A stretch of 64,000 nt of DNA from Streptomyces sp. NBC_01275 (GCF_026340655.1 NZ_JAPEOZ010000001.1:8246001-8310000), one strand, 5' to 3'. Positions 25,663 through 34,591 are shown, numbered from the stretch's first letter. Notes: a model not told the origin generated them from the letters alone. A program made the numbers and translations.

Positions 25663-26450
25663 TGACGAGTAGTGTTCACGTCGTGCTGGCAGAACGACGA
25701 CATCAACTCATCCTGCGCGCCCTGCGCTCCGGTGGTCCCGCCGCCGTGACCGATCTCTCCGAACAGCTGGGTGTGAGCCCGGCCACGATCAGGCGCGACC
25801 TGGTCAAACTCGAGGAGGACGGCCTGCTCACCCGGGTGCACGGCGGCGCCGTCGCCGAGGAGGGCGACCAGCCCTTCGCGGAGGTCGCCGAGGTGCGCGT
25901 GGCCGAGAAGGACGCCATAGCGGCCCGCGCCGCGGGCCTGGTCGCCGACGGCCAGTCGGTCCTCCTGGACATCGGCACCACCGCCTACCGCCTGGCCCGG
26001 CAGCTGCACGGCCGCCGGCTCACCGTGATCACCAGCAACCTGGTGGTCTACGAGGAGCTCGCCGACGACGAGGGCATCGAGCTGGTCCTGCTCGGCGGCA
26101 TGGTCCGCCGCGAGTACCGCTCCCTGGTCGGCTTCCTCACCGAGGACAATCTGCGCCAGCTGCACGCCGACTGGCTCTTCCTCGGCACCAGCGGAGTGCG
26201 GCCGGGCGGGCAGGTGATGGACACGACGGTCGTCGAGGTGCCCGTCAAACGGGCCATGATCAAGGCCAGTGACAAGGTCGTCCTGCTCGCCGACACGGCG
26301 AAGTTCCCGGGTACGGGCATGGCGAAGGTCTGCGGTCCCGAGGACCTGGACGCGGTGGTGACCAACGCGCCGGTGCACGCCGAGACGCGCGCCTCCCTGG
26401 AGGAGGCGGGCGTCGAGGTGATCACGGCAGGAAAGGCAGGAGCAGCGTGA
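25662..26450 (+). CDS. DeoR-family transcriptional regulator
   Basis: A 262-residue repressor-type protein. The N-terminal HTH is RRHQLILRALRSGGPAAVTDLSEQLGVSPATIRRDLVKLEEDGLLTRVHGGAV, with the family TIRRDL motif. The DeoR sensor domain follows (DGQSVLLDIGTTAYRLARQL, VITSNLVVYEEL, LLGGMVRREYRSLVG, VDSSKF-like ADTAKFPGTG). DeoR sensors usually bind phosphorylated sugars, which fits the kinase opposite. The start is taken as ATG 25662; TTG 25656 and GTG 25683 are alternatives. The stop overlaps the GH4 start as GTGA. Confidence 0.92.
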   Translation: MTSSVHVVLAERRHQLILRALRSGGPAAVTDLSEQLGVSPATIRRDLVKLEEDGLLTRVHGGAVAEEGDQPFAEVAEVRVAEKDAIAARAAGLVADGQSVLLDIGTTAYRLARQLHGRRLTVITSNLVVYEELADDEGIELVLLGGMVRREYRSLVGFLTEDNLRQLHADWLFLGTSGVRPGGQVMDTTVVEVPVKRAMIKASDKVVLLADTAKFPGTGMAKVCGPEDLDAVVTNAPVHAETRASLEEAGVEVITAGKAGAA

Positions 26451-27784
26451 AGCTGACGATTCTGGGCGGCGGCGGGTTCCGGGTGCCGCTCGTGTACGGG
26501 GCGCTGCTGACGGACCGCGGCGAGGGCCGGGTCACGGAGGTCGTTCTGCACGACCTGGACGCCAGTCGACTGTATGCGGTCGCCCGGGTGCTGGACGAGC
26601 AGGCGGCCGCCGTGCCCGACGCGCCCAGGGTGACCGCCACCACCGACCTCGACGAGGCGCTGCGCGGCGCCGACTTCATCTTCTCCGCCATCCGCGTCGG
26701 CGGCCTGGAGGGCCGGGCGAACGACGAGCGGGTGGCCCTGGCCGAGGGCGTCCTGGGCCAGGAGACGGTCGGCGCGGGAGGCATCGCCTACGGACTGCGG
26801 ACCGTGCCCGTCGCCGTCGACATCGCCCGGCGCGTCGCCCGCCTCGCCCCCGACGCCTGGGTCATCAACTTCACCAACCCGGCGGGCCTGGTCACCGAGG
26901 CCATGTCCCGCCACCTCGGGAACCGCGTCATCGGCATCTGCGACTCCCCGGTCGGCCTCGGCCGCCGGATCGCCCGGGTGCTCGGCGCGAACCCGCAGGA
27001 GGCGTGGATCGACTACGTCGGCCTCAACCACCTCGGCTGGGTGCGCGGCCTGCGCGTGGCGGGCCGCGACGAGCTGCCGCGGCTGCTCGCCGACCCCGAC
27101 CTGCTCGGCTCCTTCGAGGAGGGCAAGCTCTTCGGCGTCGACTGGCTGCAGTCCCTCGGCGCGATCCCCAACGAGTATCTGCACTACTACTACTTCAACC
27201 GCGAGGCCGTCCGCTCCTACCAGCAGGCCGAGAAGACCCGCGGCGCCTTCCTCGCCGACCAGCAGGCCCGCTTCTACGCCGAGATGAAGCGCCCGGACGC
27301 GGCGGCCCTGACCGCCTGGGACCGCACCCGCGCCGAGCGCGAGGCCACCTACATGGCCGAGAACCGCGAGACGGCCGGCGCCGGCGAACGCGACGCAGAC
27401 GACCTCTCCGGCGGCTACGAGAAGGTCGCCCTCGCCCTGATGCGGGCCATCGCCCGCGACGAGCGCACCACCCTCATCCTCAACGTCCGCAACCGCTCCA
27501 CCCTGTCGGCGCTCGACGCCGAGGCCGTCATCGAGGTCCCCTGCCTGGTCGACGCCAACGGCGCCCACCCGGTCGCCGTGGCCCCGCTGCCCGACCATGC
27601 CACCGGCCTGGTGTGCGCGGTGAAGGCGGTCGAGCGCGAGGTCCTGGCCGCCGCCGAGTCCGGCTCCCGCATGACGGCCGTGAAGGCGTTCGCGCTGCAC
27701 CCGCTGGTCGACTCGGTGAACGTGGCCCGCAGGCTGGTGGAGGGCTACTCAGACGTCCACCCCGGGCTGGCGTACCTTAAGTGA
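26447..27784 (+). CDS. GH4 family glycosidase (6-phospho-beta-glucosidase type)
   Basis: A 445-residue NAD- and metal-dependent glycosidase. The Rossmann glycine motif LGGGGFRVP lies at 5-13, GH4 features NFTNPAG, CDSPVG and GLNHLGW follow in order, and the C-terminal SVNVARRLVEGY closes the fold. GH4 enzymes cleave by a redox elimination mechanism; this subgroup is usually called 6-phospho-beta-glucosidase. No phosphotransferase-system gene is present, so phosphorylation, if needed, would come from the PfkB kinase, or the enzyme acts on an unphosphorylated sugar. GTG start overlaps the deoR stop. Confidence 0.9.
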   Translation: MKLTILGGGGFRVPLVYGALLTDRGEGRVTEVVLHDLDASRLYAVARVLDEQAAAVPDAPRVTATTDLDEALRGADFIFSAIRVGGLEGRANDERVALAEGVLGQETVGAGGIAYGLRTVPVAVDIARRVARLAPDAWVINFTNPAGLVTEAMSRHLGNRVIGICDSPVGLGRRIARVLGANPQEAWIDYVGLNHLGWVRGLRVAGRDELPRLLADPDLLGSFEEGKLFGVDWLQSLGAIPNEYLHYYYFNREAVRSYQQAEKTRGAFLADQQARFYAEMKRPDAAALTAWDRTRAEREATYMAENRETAGAGERDADDLSGGYEKVALALMRAIARDERTTLILNVRNRSTLSALDAEAVIEVPCLVDANGAHPVAVAPLPDHATGLVCAVKAVEREVLAAAESGSRMTAVKAFALHPLVDSVNVARRLVEGYSDVHPGLAYLK

Positions 27785-27791
27785 GCACCGG

Positions 27792-27809
27792 GGAGAAAGC
27801 GCTTTCTCC
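27792..27809. promoter_or_regulatory. Perfect LacI-type palindrome upstream of alpha-mannosidase gene
   Basis: GGAGAAAGCGCTTTCTCC is an 18-base perfect palindrome with central GCGC, 58 bases before the GH38 start and 7 after the GH4 stop. It resembles LacI-family operators in Streptomyces sugar genes. As a hairpin it has no loop, so a terminator role is less likely. Confidence 0.7.
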
Positions 27810-27867
27810 GGCTTTCCCCCGGCCCTGACCCGCACCGCCCCTCTCTGGTCCCTCTCTGGAGATTCAC

Positions 27868-30800
27868 ATGCACGACGAACGCCGCCGGATCGAGGAGCGC
27901 GTCGAGCGCGTCCACACCCAGCGCATCAAGCCCGCGATCTACGCGGCCACGGTTCCCTTCGAGGTCGAGGCCTGGCAGGCGCCGGGCGAGCCGGTTCCGT
28001 TCGCGGAGGCCGCCGCCGCGCCCTACACGCCCTTCGCCATGGACACCCCCTGGGGCCCGCCCTGGGGCACCACCTGGTTCCGGATGCGCGGCCAGGTGCC
28101 GGCCGAGTGGGCGGGCCGGCGCGTCGAGGCCGTCATCGACCTCGGCTTCGTCGGCGACTGGCCGGGCAACCAGGCCGAGGCGCTGGTCCACCTCACCGAC
28201 GGGACGCCGCTGAAGGCGGTCAACCCGCTCAACCAGTACGTGCCGATCGGCAACCCGGCCGTCGGCGGCGAGAGCGTCGACTACCTGGTCGAGGCCGCCT
28301 CCAACCCCGACATCCTCGCGAACGACTTCGCGGCGCCCACCCTGCTGGGCGATGTGCTGACGGCTGGCGACAAGCCGCTGTACACCTTCCAGCGCGCCGA
28401 CATCGCCGTCCTCGACGAGCAGGTCTGGCACCTCGACCTGGACCTCCAGGTGCTGCGCGAGCTCATGGTCCACCTCGGCGAGCACGAACCGCGCCGCCAC
28501 GAGATCATGCACGCCCTGGACCGCGCGATGGACGCCCTCGACCTGGACGACATCGCCGGCAGCGCCGCCGCCGTCCGCGAGGTGCTCGCCCCCGTCCTGG
28601 CCCGGCCGGCCCACGCCAGCGCCCACACCGTCTCCGGCGTCGGCCACGCGCACATCGACTCCGCCTGGCTGTGGCCGATCCGCGAGACCAAGCGCAAGAC
28701 CTCCCGCACCTTCTCCAACGTCACCTCGCTCGCCGACGAGTACGACGACTTCATCTTCGCCTGCTCCCAGGCCCAGCAGTACGAGTGGGTGCGCGACAAC
28801 TACCCCCACGTGTGGGCCCGCATCCAGGACTCGGTGAAGAAGGGGCAGTGGGCGCCGGTCGGCGGCATGTGGGTCGAGGCCGACGGCAACCTGCCCGGCG
28901 GCGAGGCCATCGCCCGCCAGCTCGTGCACGGCAAGCGGTTCTTCATCGAGCACTTCGGCGTCGAGACCAAGGGCGTCTGGCTGCCGGACTCCTTCGGCTA
29001 CACCGCCGCCTACCCGCAGCTCGCCAAGCTGGCCGGCAACGACTGGTTCCTGACCCAGAAGATCTCCTGGAACCAGACCAACAAGTTCCCCCACCACACC
29101 TTCTGGTGGGAGGGCATCGACGGCACCCGCATCTTCACCCACTTCCCGCCCATCGACACCTACAACGCCCGCTTCAGCGGCGAGGAGATGGACCGCGCCG
29201 TACGCAACTACTCGGAGAAGGGCGGCGGTTCGCGCTCGCTCGCCCCCTTCGGCTGGGGCGACGGCGGCGGCGGCCCCACCCGCGAGATCATGGAACGGGC
29301 CCGCCGACTGGCCGACCTCGAGGGCTCTCCGAAGGTCGTCGTCGAGCACCCCGACCAGTTCTTCGCCAAGGCCCGCGAGGAGTACCCGGACGCCCCGGTC
29401 TGGGTCGGCGAGCTCTACCTGGAGCTGCACCGCGCCACCTACACCTCCCAGGCGCGCACCAAGCAGGGCAACCGGCGCAGCGAACACAAGCTGCGCGAGG
29501 CCGAGTTGTGGGCGACCACCGCCGCCCTGCACGCCCCGGGCTACGCCTACCCCCACGAGAAGCTCGACCGGCTGTGGAAGACGGTGCTGCTGCACCAGTT
29601 CCACGACATCCTGCCGGGCTCCTCGATCGCCTGGGTGCACCGCGAGGCGGAGGCCGAATACGCCCGCGTCGCCCAGGAGTTGGAGGCGCTGACGGCCGAG
29701 GCCGTCGCGGCGCTCGGCGGCGGCGGGACCCGGGCGTTCAACACCAGCCCCTACGACCGCGCCGAGGTGGTCCGCACCTCCGCGGGCGCGCCGGCCTACG
29801 TCGAGGTGCCCGCGAACGGCAGCGCGCTCCTTGCCGAGGCCGAGGCCCCGCAGCCGGTGACGGTCTCCGGCCGGGTCCTCGACAACGGACTGGTCCGGGT
29901 GGAGGTCGCCGAGGACGGCACCCTGTCGTCCGTCTACGATCTGCGGGCGAACCGCGAGGTCCTGGCCGGCCAGGGCAACCTGCTCCGTCTGCACACCGAC
30001 CTGCCCAACTACTGGGACGCCTGGGACATCGACAAGCACTACAAGAACCGTTTCACGGACCTGCTGGAGCCGGACTCGGTGACCGTCGTCGAGGACGATC
30101 CGCTGCTCGGCGCGATCCGCGTCACGCGCTCGTTCGGCAAGGGCTCGACGCTCACCCAGACCGTCACGGTCCGCGCGGGAAGCGCCCGGATCGACGTCGA
30201 GACCGACATCGACTGGCACGAGGCCGAGAAGATCCTCAAGGCCTGCTTCCCGGTGGACGTCCGCGCCGCGCACTCCTCCGCGGAGATCCAGTTCGGCCAC
30301 GTCCAGCGCCCCACGCACACCAACACCAGCTGGGAGGCGGCCCGGTTCGAGGTCTCCGGCCACCGCTGGGTGCACATCGGGGAGCCCGGCTACGGCGTCG
30401 CGGTCCTCAACGACTCCACCTACGGCCACGACGTCTCCCGCACGGTCCGCGAGGACGGCGGTACGACGACCACGGTCGCCCTGAGCCTGGTCCGCGCCCC
30501 GCGGATCCCGGACCCCGAGGCCGACCAGGGCCGGCACCGCTTCACGTACTCCCTGCTGCCGGGCGCCACGATCGGCGACGCGGTCGCCGAGGGCTACTCC
30601 CTCAACCTCCCGCTGCGGGTCGCTGAGTCGGCGGGCGCGCCGGAGCCGGTGGTGTCCGTGACCGGCGACGGGGTCACCGTCGAGGCCGTGAAGCTCGCCG
30701 ACGACGCGTCCGGCGACGTCGTCGTCCGGCTCTACGAGTCGCGCGGCGGCCGCGCCCAGGGCGTGCTGCACACCGGCTTCCCGCTGGCCGGCGCCCAGGT

Positions 30801-30924
30801 CACCGACCTGCTGGAGCGCCCGCTGGAGGACGCCGAGGTCGACGGCGACGGCGGCGTCCCCGTCGCGCTGCGCCCCTTCCAGGTGCTGACGCTCCGTCTG
30901 CGACGCGCCGCCGCCGGCCAGTAG
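27868..30924 (+). CDS. GH38 alpha-mannosidase
   Basis: A 1018-residue zinc-dependent alpha-mannosidase without an export signal. The GH38 catalytic domain (about 255-530) has the metal motif VGHAHIDSAWLW (H260, H262, D264), GGMWVEADGNLPGGEA and the nucleophile D374 in WLPDSFGYTA; a later HDILPGSSI supplies the third-helix histidine. Middle and C-terminal beta-domains follow as in the family. N-terminal residues 1-250 match the extended bacterial/fungal cytosolic type. ATG with GGAGA seven bases upstream. It would remove alpha-mannose from imported N-glycan-like or fungal glycan fragments. Confidence 0.95.
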   Translation: MHDERRRIEERVERVHTQRIKPAIYAATVPFEVEAWQAPGEPVPFAEAAAAPYTPFAMDTPWGPPWGTTWFRMRGQVPAEWAGRRVEAVIDLGFVGDWPGNQAEALVHLTDGTPLKAVNPLNQYVPIGNPAVGGESVDYLVEAASNPDILANDFAAPTLLGDVLTAGDKPLYTFQRADIAVLDEQVWHLDLDLQVLRELMVHLGEHEPRRHEIMHALDRAMDALDLDDIAGSAAAVREVLAPVLARPAHASAHTVSGVGHAHIDSAWLWPIRETKRKTSRTFSNVTSLADEYDDFIFACSQAQQYEWVRDNYPHVWARIQDSVKKGQWAPVGGMWVEADGNLPGGEAIARQLVHGKRFFIEHFGVETKGVWLPDSFGYTAAYPQLAKLAGNDWFLTQKISWNQTNKFPHHTFWWEGIDGTRIFTHFPPIDTYNARFSGEEMDRAVRNYSEKGGGSRSLAPFGWGDGGGGPTREIMERARRLADLEGSPKVVVEHPDQFFAKAREEYPDAPVWVGELYLELHRATYTSQARTKQGNRRSEHKLREAELWATTAALHAPGYAYPHEKLDRLWKTVLLHQFHDILPGSSIAWVHREAEAEYARVAQELEALTAEAVAALGGGGTRAFNTSPYDRAEVVRTSAGAPAYVEVPANGSALLAEAEAPQPVTVSGRVLDNGLVRVEVAEDGTLSSVYDLRANREVLAGQGNLLRLHTDLPNYWDAWDIDKHYKNRFTDLLEPDSVTVVEDDPLLGAIRVTRSFGKGSTLTQTVTVRAGSARIDVETDIDWHEAEKILKACFPVDVRAAHSSAEIQFGHVQRPTHTNTSWEAARFEVSGHRWVHIGEPGYGVAVLNDSTYGHDVSRTVREDGGTTTTVALSLVRAPRIPDPEADQGRHRFTYSLLPGATIGDAVAEGYSLNLPLRVAESAGAPEPVVSVTGDGVTVEAVKLADDASGDVVVRLYESRGGRAQGVLHTGFPLAGAQVTDLLERPLEDAEVDGDGGVPVALRPFQVLTLRLRRAAAGQ

Positions 30925-30936
30925 ACCGGCCCCACC

Positions 30937-30979
30937 GGGGGCGGGCGCAGCCGGGTTCGCCCGGTCCGCGCCCGCCCCC
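30937..30979. terminator. Hairpin between GH38 and GH29 genes
   Basis: Perfect 12-base outer stem (30937-30948 with 30968-30979) enclosing a second small hairpin, CCGGG-TTCG-CCCGG. It lies just after the GH38 stop and may end or attenuate the transcript before the fucosidase gene, since GH29 lies on the same strand only 48 bases further on. Confidence 0.8.
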
Positions 30980-31027
30980 TCCCTCAAGTGCCTTGTTCCG
31001 CCCAGGAGTTCTGTGAGGAGTTCCGCC

Positions 31028-32278
31028 ATGCCCATGCAACCCTGGTTCACCGACGCCAAGTTGGGGATCTTCGTCCACTGGGGCATCTACGCCGTCGACG
31101 GCGTCCAGGAGTCCTGGTCGTTCTACGACGACATCGTCCCCCACGACCGGTACATGTCCCAGCTCGACCGCTTCACCGGCGCCCACTACGACCCGAAGGC
31201 CTGGGCCGACCTCTTCGCCCGCGCCGGCGCCCGCTACGCCGTGCTCACCAGCCGCCACCACGACGGCGTCGCCCTGTGGGACACGGCCTACGGTGACCTC
31301 AACCTGGGCCGCGACTACCTCGCCGGCTACGCCGACGCCCTGCGCGAGAAGGGCCTCAAGGTCGGCCTCTACTACTCGCACTCCGACTGGAACCACCCCG
31401 ACTACGCCTCCACCCGCAAGCCGGGCCGCCCGCCGGAGCAGGAGGACAACCGGTACTCCGAGTGCTCGGCCGAGGACGAGGACCTGGCCGCCTGGGAGCG
31501 GTTCATCGTCTACCGCGACGGCCAGATCCGCGAGCTGGCCTCCCGCTACCGCCCCGACCTGATGTGGTTCGACGGCGAGTGGGACCGCAGCGAGGAACAG
31601 TGGCGCATCGGGGAACTCGCCGCGCTGATCCGCTCGTACTCCCCGGACGTCGTCTTCAACGCCCGCATGCTCAGCGAGGGCGACTACGCCACCCCCGAAC
31701 AGGGCGCTCCCATCGAACCCCCGCCCGGGCCCTGGGAGTTGTGCCTCACCATCAACGACTCGTGGGGCTACCAGCACCACGACCACAACCACAAGTCTCT
31801 CTCCCAGCTGATCCGCTACTTCACCGAGACCATCGGCGGGGGCGGCAACCTGCTGCTCGACGTGGGCCCGATGGAGGACGGCGCCATCCCGCAGCCGCAG
31901 GTCGAGCGCCTCGAAGGGCTGGGGGAGTGGATCCGTCGGCACGCCGACGCGGTGTACGGGACGGTGCGCGGGCTTCCGGCGGGGCACCACTACGGGCCCA
32001 GCACCCTCTCCGCCGACGGCCGCACCCTCTACCTCACCCTGTTCGACGTCCCGCGCGCCGAGATCGGCGTCCGCGGTCTGGTCACCCCGGTCCGCAAGGT
32101 CACCGTCCTCGGCACCGGAGCCGAACTCGCCCACCGGGTCGTCGGCGGGCTGCACGAGGCCGTCGGCGTGCTGTGGATCGATCCGCCCGCCGAGTCCGAC
32201 CTCGACCCGCACGCCACGGTGCTCGCCGTGGAACTGGACGGCGAACTGGAGCTGTACCGGGGGTCGGGACGGTTCTGA
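31028..32278 (+). CDS. GH29 alpha-L-fucosidase
   Basis: A 416-residue cytoplasmic fucosidase. The GH29 barrel has KLGIFVHWGIYAV near the start, YAVLTSRHHDGVALWDT, GLYYSHSDWN and the nucleophile region RPDLMWFDGEWDR with D182. The C-terminal beta-domain (VYGTVRGLPAG to LAVELDGELELY) is short. ATG at 31028 has GAGGAG seven bases upstream; an in-frame GTG five codons earlier is less likely. Together with the GH38 and GH2 enzymes it would strip fucose from imported oligosaccharides. Confidence 0.94.
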   Translation: MPMQPWFTDAKLGIFVHWGIYAVDGVQESWSFYDDIVPHDRYMSQLDRFTGAHYDPKAWADLFARAGARYAVLTSRHHDGVALWDTAYGDLNLGRDYLAGYADALREKGLKVGLYYSHSDWNHPDYASTRKPGRPPEQEDNRYSECSAEDEDLAAWERFIVYRDGQIRELASRYRPDLMWFDGEWDRSEEQWRIGELAALIRSYSPDVVFNARMLSEGDYATPEQGAPIEPPPGPWELCLTINDSWGYQHHDHNHKSLSQLIRYFTETIGGGGNLLLDVGPMEDGAIPQPQVERLEGLGEWIRRHADAVYGTVRGLPAGHHYGPSTLSADGRTLYLTLFDVPRAEIGVRGLVTPVRKVTVLGTGAELAHRVVGGLHEAVGVLWIDPPAESDLDPHATVLAVELDGELELYRGSGRF

Positions 32279-32433
32279 TGAGGGATTTCGAGGCGTTTCT
32301 GACGAAGAATTGACGTCCGGGACCATCAGGTCCGGCCGCGTCCAGCCCGCCCGCCGGCCCCGCCGACCCGTCCCTCGAACTGCCGCCGCGTCTGGCCGAG
32401 ATCGCGCGGGCGTGGGGCTACTGCGCGGACTGA
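32278..32433 (+). pseudogene. Short remnant frame overlapping the fucosidase stop
   Basis: An ATG overlaps the fucosidase stop (TGATG) and opens MRDFEAFLTKN, then a stop at 32311-32313. The same frame continues without another stop as PADPSLELPPRLAEIARAWGYCAD to a stop at 32431. The two pieces look like the start and end of a lost coupled gene, but no family could be named. It may equally be chance. Confidence 0.3.
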
Positions 32434-32701
32434 GACGGCAGTCGGGACACGAGGACTGAAGCCCGGCCGGGGTCCGTGACGGAAACGGAAGTCGGGAGAA
32501 ACCGCTCGGGCCGGTCGGTCGCTCCCCGTGACAGCGGCCGACCGACCCGATCCCCCGTTCCCCCGGGAATCCCCCGTCGATTCCCGTTCTTTCCCCCGTC
32601 GGCCCGGTGCTCCGGAATCCCCCGATCCCGTCGCTCCCCCGTGGGCCTTCAGCGTTACACCTTTAGGAGCACCCGCCCCGGGCCCTGATACACCCCTCGC
32701 G
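32434..32701. other. Gene-free C-rich stretch after the fucosidase gene
   Basis: No coding frame with family resemblance was seen. The stretch is unusual for many short TCCCCCG runs between about 32550 and 32645, without an exact period. The terminator of the chitinase gene lies at its right end. Confidence 0.5.
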
Positions 32702-32734
32702 AAAAAAAGTCCCCCGGACCGGAATCCGGGGGAC
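32702..32734 (-). terminator. Rho-independent terminator of the chitinase gene
   Basis: In the chitinase direction a perfect 10-base stem (GTCCCCCGGA with TCCGGGGGAC, 32709-32718 and 32725-32734) with a 6-base loop is followed by a run of seven T. A classic U-tract terminator is uncommon in this genome type. Confidence 0.9.
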
Positions 32735-32757
32735 CTGACCGCTCGCGCGGGGCCGGC

Positions 32758-34449
32758 TCAGCCGGTGAAGCCGGCCGTGATGGAGGTGAACTGCCAGGTG
32801 TTCTGGCTGATGCCGGAGCAGTTGCTCACCACGCCGCCGCCCGGGCACGGCCGGTCGCGGTTGACGGCCCAGTAGGCGAGGCGGGCGATGTGGTGGGAGT
32901 TGGCCCAGTCGCGGATCGAGGTCCAGATGGCCGGGGTGGTGTTCTCCTGCTGGTCGGACAGGCCGTTCATGCCGGAGATGCCGATGTGGGCGTAGGCGGT
33001 GGCGTCGTCCCAGCCGAAGGTGGACTTCAGCTTGGTCTTCAACCCCTCCGTCGCGTTCACGGTGTTGCCGTACATGTCGGAGCCGCCGCCGAAGTCGAAC
33101 GGCATGATGGTGAACACGTCGATGTCGGCGTTCAGCGACTTGGCCTGCTCGATGAGCCGGTTGCCGTAGTAGGTCGGCCCGGTCGTCGACGTCCCGAAGG
33201 TCACGATGGTCTTCAGACCGGGGTTGTTGGCCTTGACCGTCTTCAGGGCCGTGAGGATCCTCGCCTGCACGGCCTCGTTCTCGAACTCGTCCGAGTTCTC
33301 GATGTCCATGTCGATCGCCTTGAGCGAGTAGGCGTCGATCACCTTCTGCAGCGCGGCCGAAAGCGCGCTCGCCGAGGAGCAGTTGGCGCCCAGCTTGCTG
33401 CCCTGCCAGCCGCCGAACGACGGCACGATGTCACCGCCGGCCGAGCGGACCTGGTTGATCACGCTCTGGTCGACCCCGCCGGTGAGCGGCCGGGTGCTGT
33501 CCCACATCGGGTTGCAGCCGCCGCCGTCCAGCACGAACGCCATCGTGAACCACTTGACGCCGGTCGCGTTCATCACCGTGCTCACGCTCGGCGGATCGCC
33601 CCAGCCTTCGAACAGATAGGGCGCGGCCTGCTTGAAACCGGTCCCGCCTCCGCTGCCCGCGTTCGTCGTCACGGACAGGGAGTTGGAGGCCGCGGAGACG
33701 TTCCCGGCGGCGTCGCGCGCCTTCACGCTGAAGGTGTATCCCGTGCTCGCGGACAGCCCGCTGACGGTCGCCGACGTCCCGGACACGGTGAGCACCTGGG
33801 CGGACCCGCTGTAGACGTCGTACGCTGTGACGCCCACGTTGTCCGTCGAGGCGTTCCACGACAGCGACACGCTGGAGGAGGTCTTCCCGGTCGAGGTCAG
33901 CCCGCCGGGCGCGCTCGGCGCCTGCGTGTCCGAGCCGCCGCCCCCGCCGCCGGGACCGTCCAGGCTGATGTCGTCGGCGTAGTAGGCGCCTTGGGCGTAC
34001 CAGCCGTGGACGTAGATGGTGGCGCTGGTCTGCGAGGCGCCCGTGGTGAAGGACACGGACAGCCGGCTGTACGCCGACGGCGACGACGTCCACGTCGAGG
34101 CCCCGCCGTCGACGCCGAGATAGACGTAGCTGCCGCGCACCCAACCGGTGAGCGCGTACGTCGTGCCGGGCTGGACGGCGACGGTCTGGCTGCACTTGGC
34201 GTTGTCACTCGAACTCACCGCGCCGGTAAGGGCCTTGGAGCCGCCGTGCACGGGTGAGGAGACGACGGCGCCGAGGTTGCCGGTACAGGACCAGGGCGAG
34301 AGGGCGCCCGACTCGAAACCGGGGTTGGTGAGGACGTTGGCGGCCTGAGCGGTACCCGGCAGGGCCACGGCCCCGGCGAGCGCCAGACCGGCGGTGCCGA
34401 GCAGGGCGAGGAATCGACGCCATGGGCGTCCGAGGGGTGTGGTGCGCAC
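32758..34449 (-). CDS. Secreted GH18 chitinase with CBM and fibronectin type III domains
   Basis: A 563-residue exported enzyme. Signal peptide about 1-36 (RFLALLGTAGLALAG, then GTAQAA), an N-terminal CenC-like carbohydrate-binding module (ANVLTNPGFESGALSPW, about 37-165), an FnIII domain (about 175-265) and the GH18 catalytic domain (about 275-563). The GH18 motif is AIDMDIEN with D380, D382 and acid E384. The GTG start at 34449 has GGGAGA five bases upstream. It would cleave chitin or GlcNAc-GlcNAc linkages. Two TGGTCCATACC sites upstream suggest control by a DasR-type chitin or GlcNAc response. Confidence 0.93.
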   Translation of the reverse strand: MRTTPLGRPWRRFLALLGTAGLALAGAVALPGTAQAANVLTNPGFESGALSPWSCTGNLGAVVSSPVHGGSKALTGAVSSSDNAKCSQTVAVQPGTTYALTGWVRGSYVYLGVDGGASTWTSSPSAYSRLSVSFTTGASQTSATIYVHGWYAQGAYYADDISLDGPGGGGGGSDTQAPSAPGGLTSTGKTSSSVSLSWNASTDNVGVTAYDVYSGSAQVLTVSGTSATVSGLSASTGYTFSVKARDAAGNVSAASNSLSVTTNAGSGGGTGFKQAAPYLFEGWGDPPSVSTVMNATGVKWFTMAFVLDGGGCNPMWDSTRPLTGGVDQSVINQVRSAGGDIVPSFGGWQGSKLGANCSSASALSAALQKVIDAYSLKAIDMDIENSDEFENEAVQARILTALKTVKANNPGLKTIVTFGTSTTGPTYYGNRLIEQAKSLNADIDVFTIMPFDFGGGSDMYGNTVNATEGLKTKLKSTFGWDDATAYAHIGISGMNGLSDQQENTTPAIWTSIRDWANSHHIARLAYWAVNRDRPCPGGGVVSNCSGISQNTWQFTSITAGFTG

Positions 34450-34525
34450 GCGATCTCCCTGAAGAGGTGGGGACGTTCGGGAGTGCAGGGATGTACGGAG
34501 ACGTACAAGGGGTGCGCAACAAAGT

Positions 34526-34577
34526 TGGTATGGACCAATCACGCTGTCAAGATGACGGGCAGGATTGGTCCATACCG
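34526..34577. promoter_or_regulatory. Paired DasR-like sites upstream of the chitinase gene
   Basis: TGGTATGGACCA (34526-34537) and TGGTCCATACCG (34566-34577) are inverted copies of one 12-base motif; the perfectly matching part is 13 bases (34527-34539 against 34564-34576). Centres are 40 bases apart, about four helical turns. TGGTCCATACCA agrees with the DasR consensus core TGGTCTAGACCA at 9 of 12 positions. A TTGACA box in the chitinase direction lies between them (34545-34550). Confidence 0.65.
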
Positions 34578-34591
34578 GTGAGATGAGTTAC

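Noticed and set aside
34521..34550. A full -35/-10 promoter for the chitinase gene
   Set aside because: TTGACA is clear, but no good -10 hexamer is found at 16-19 bases, so only the regulator-like sites are reported.
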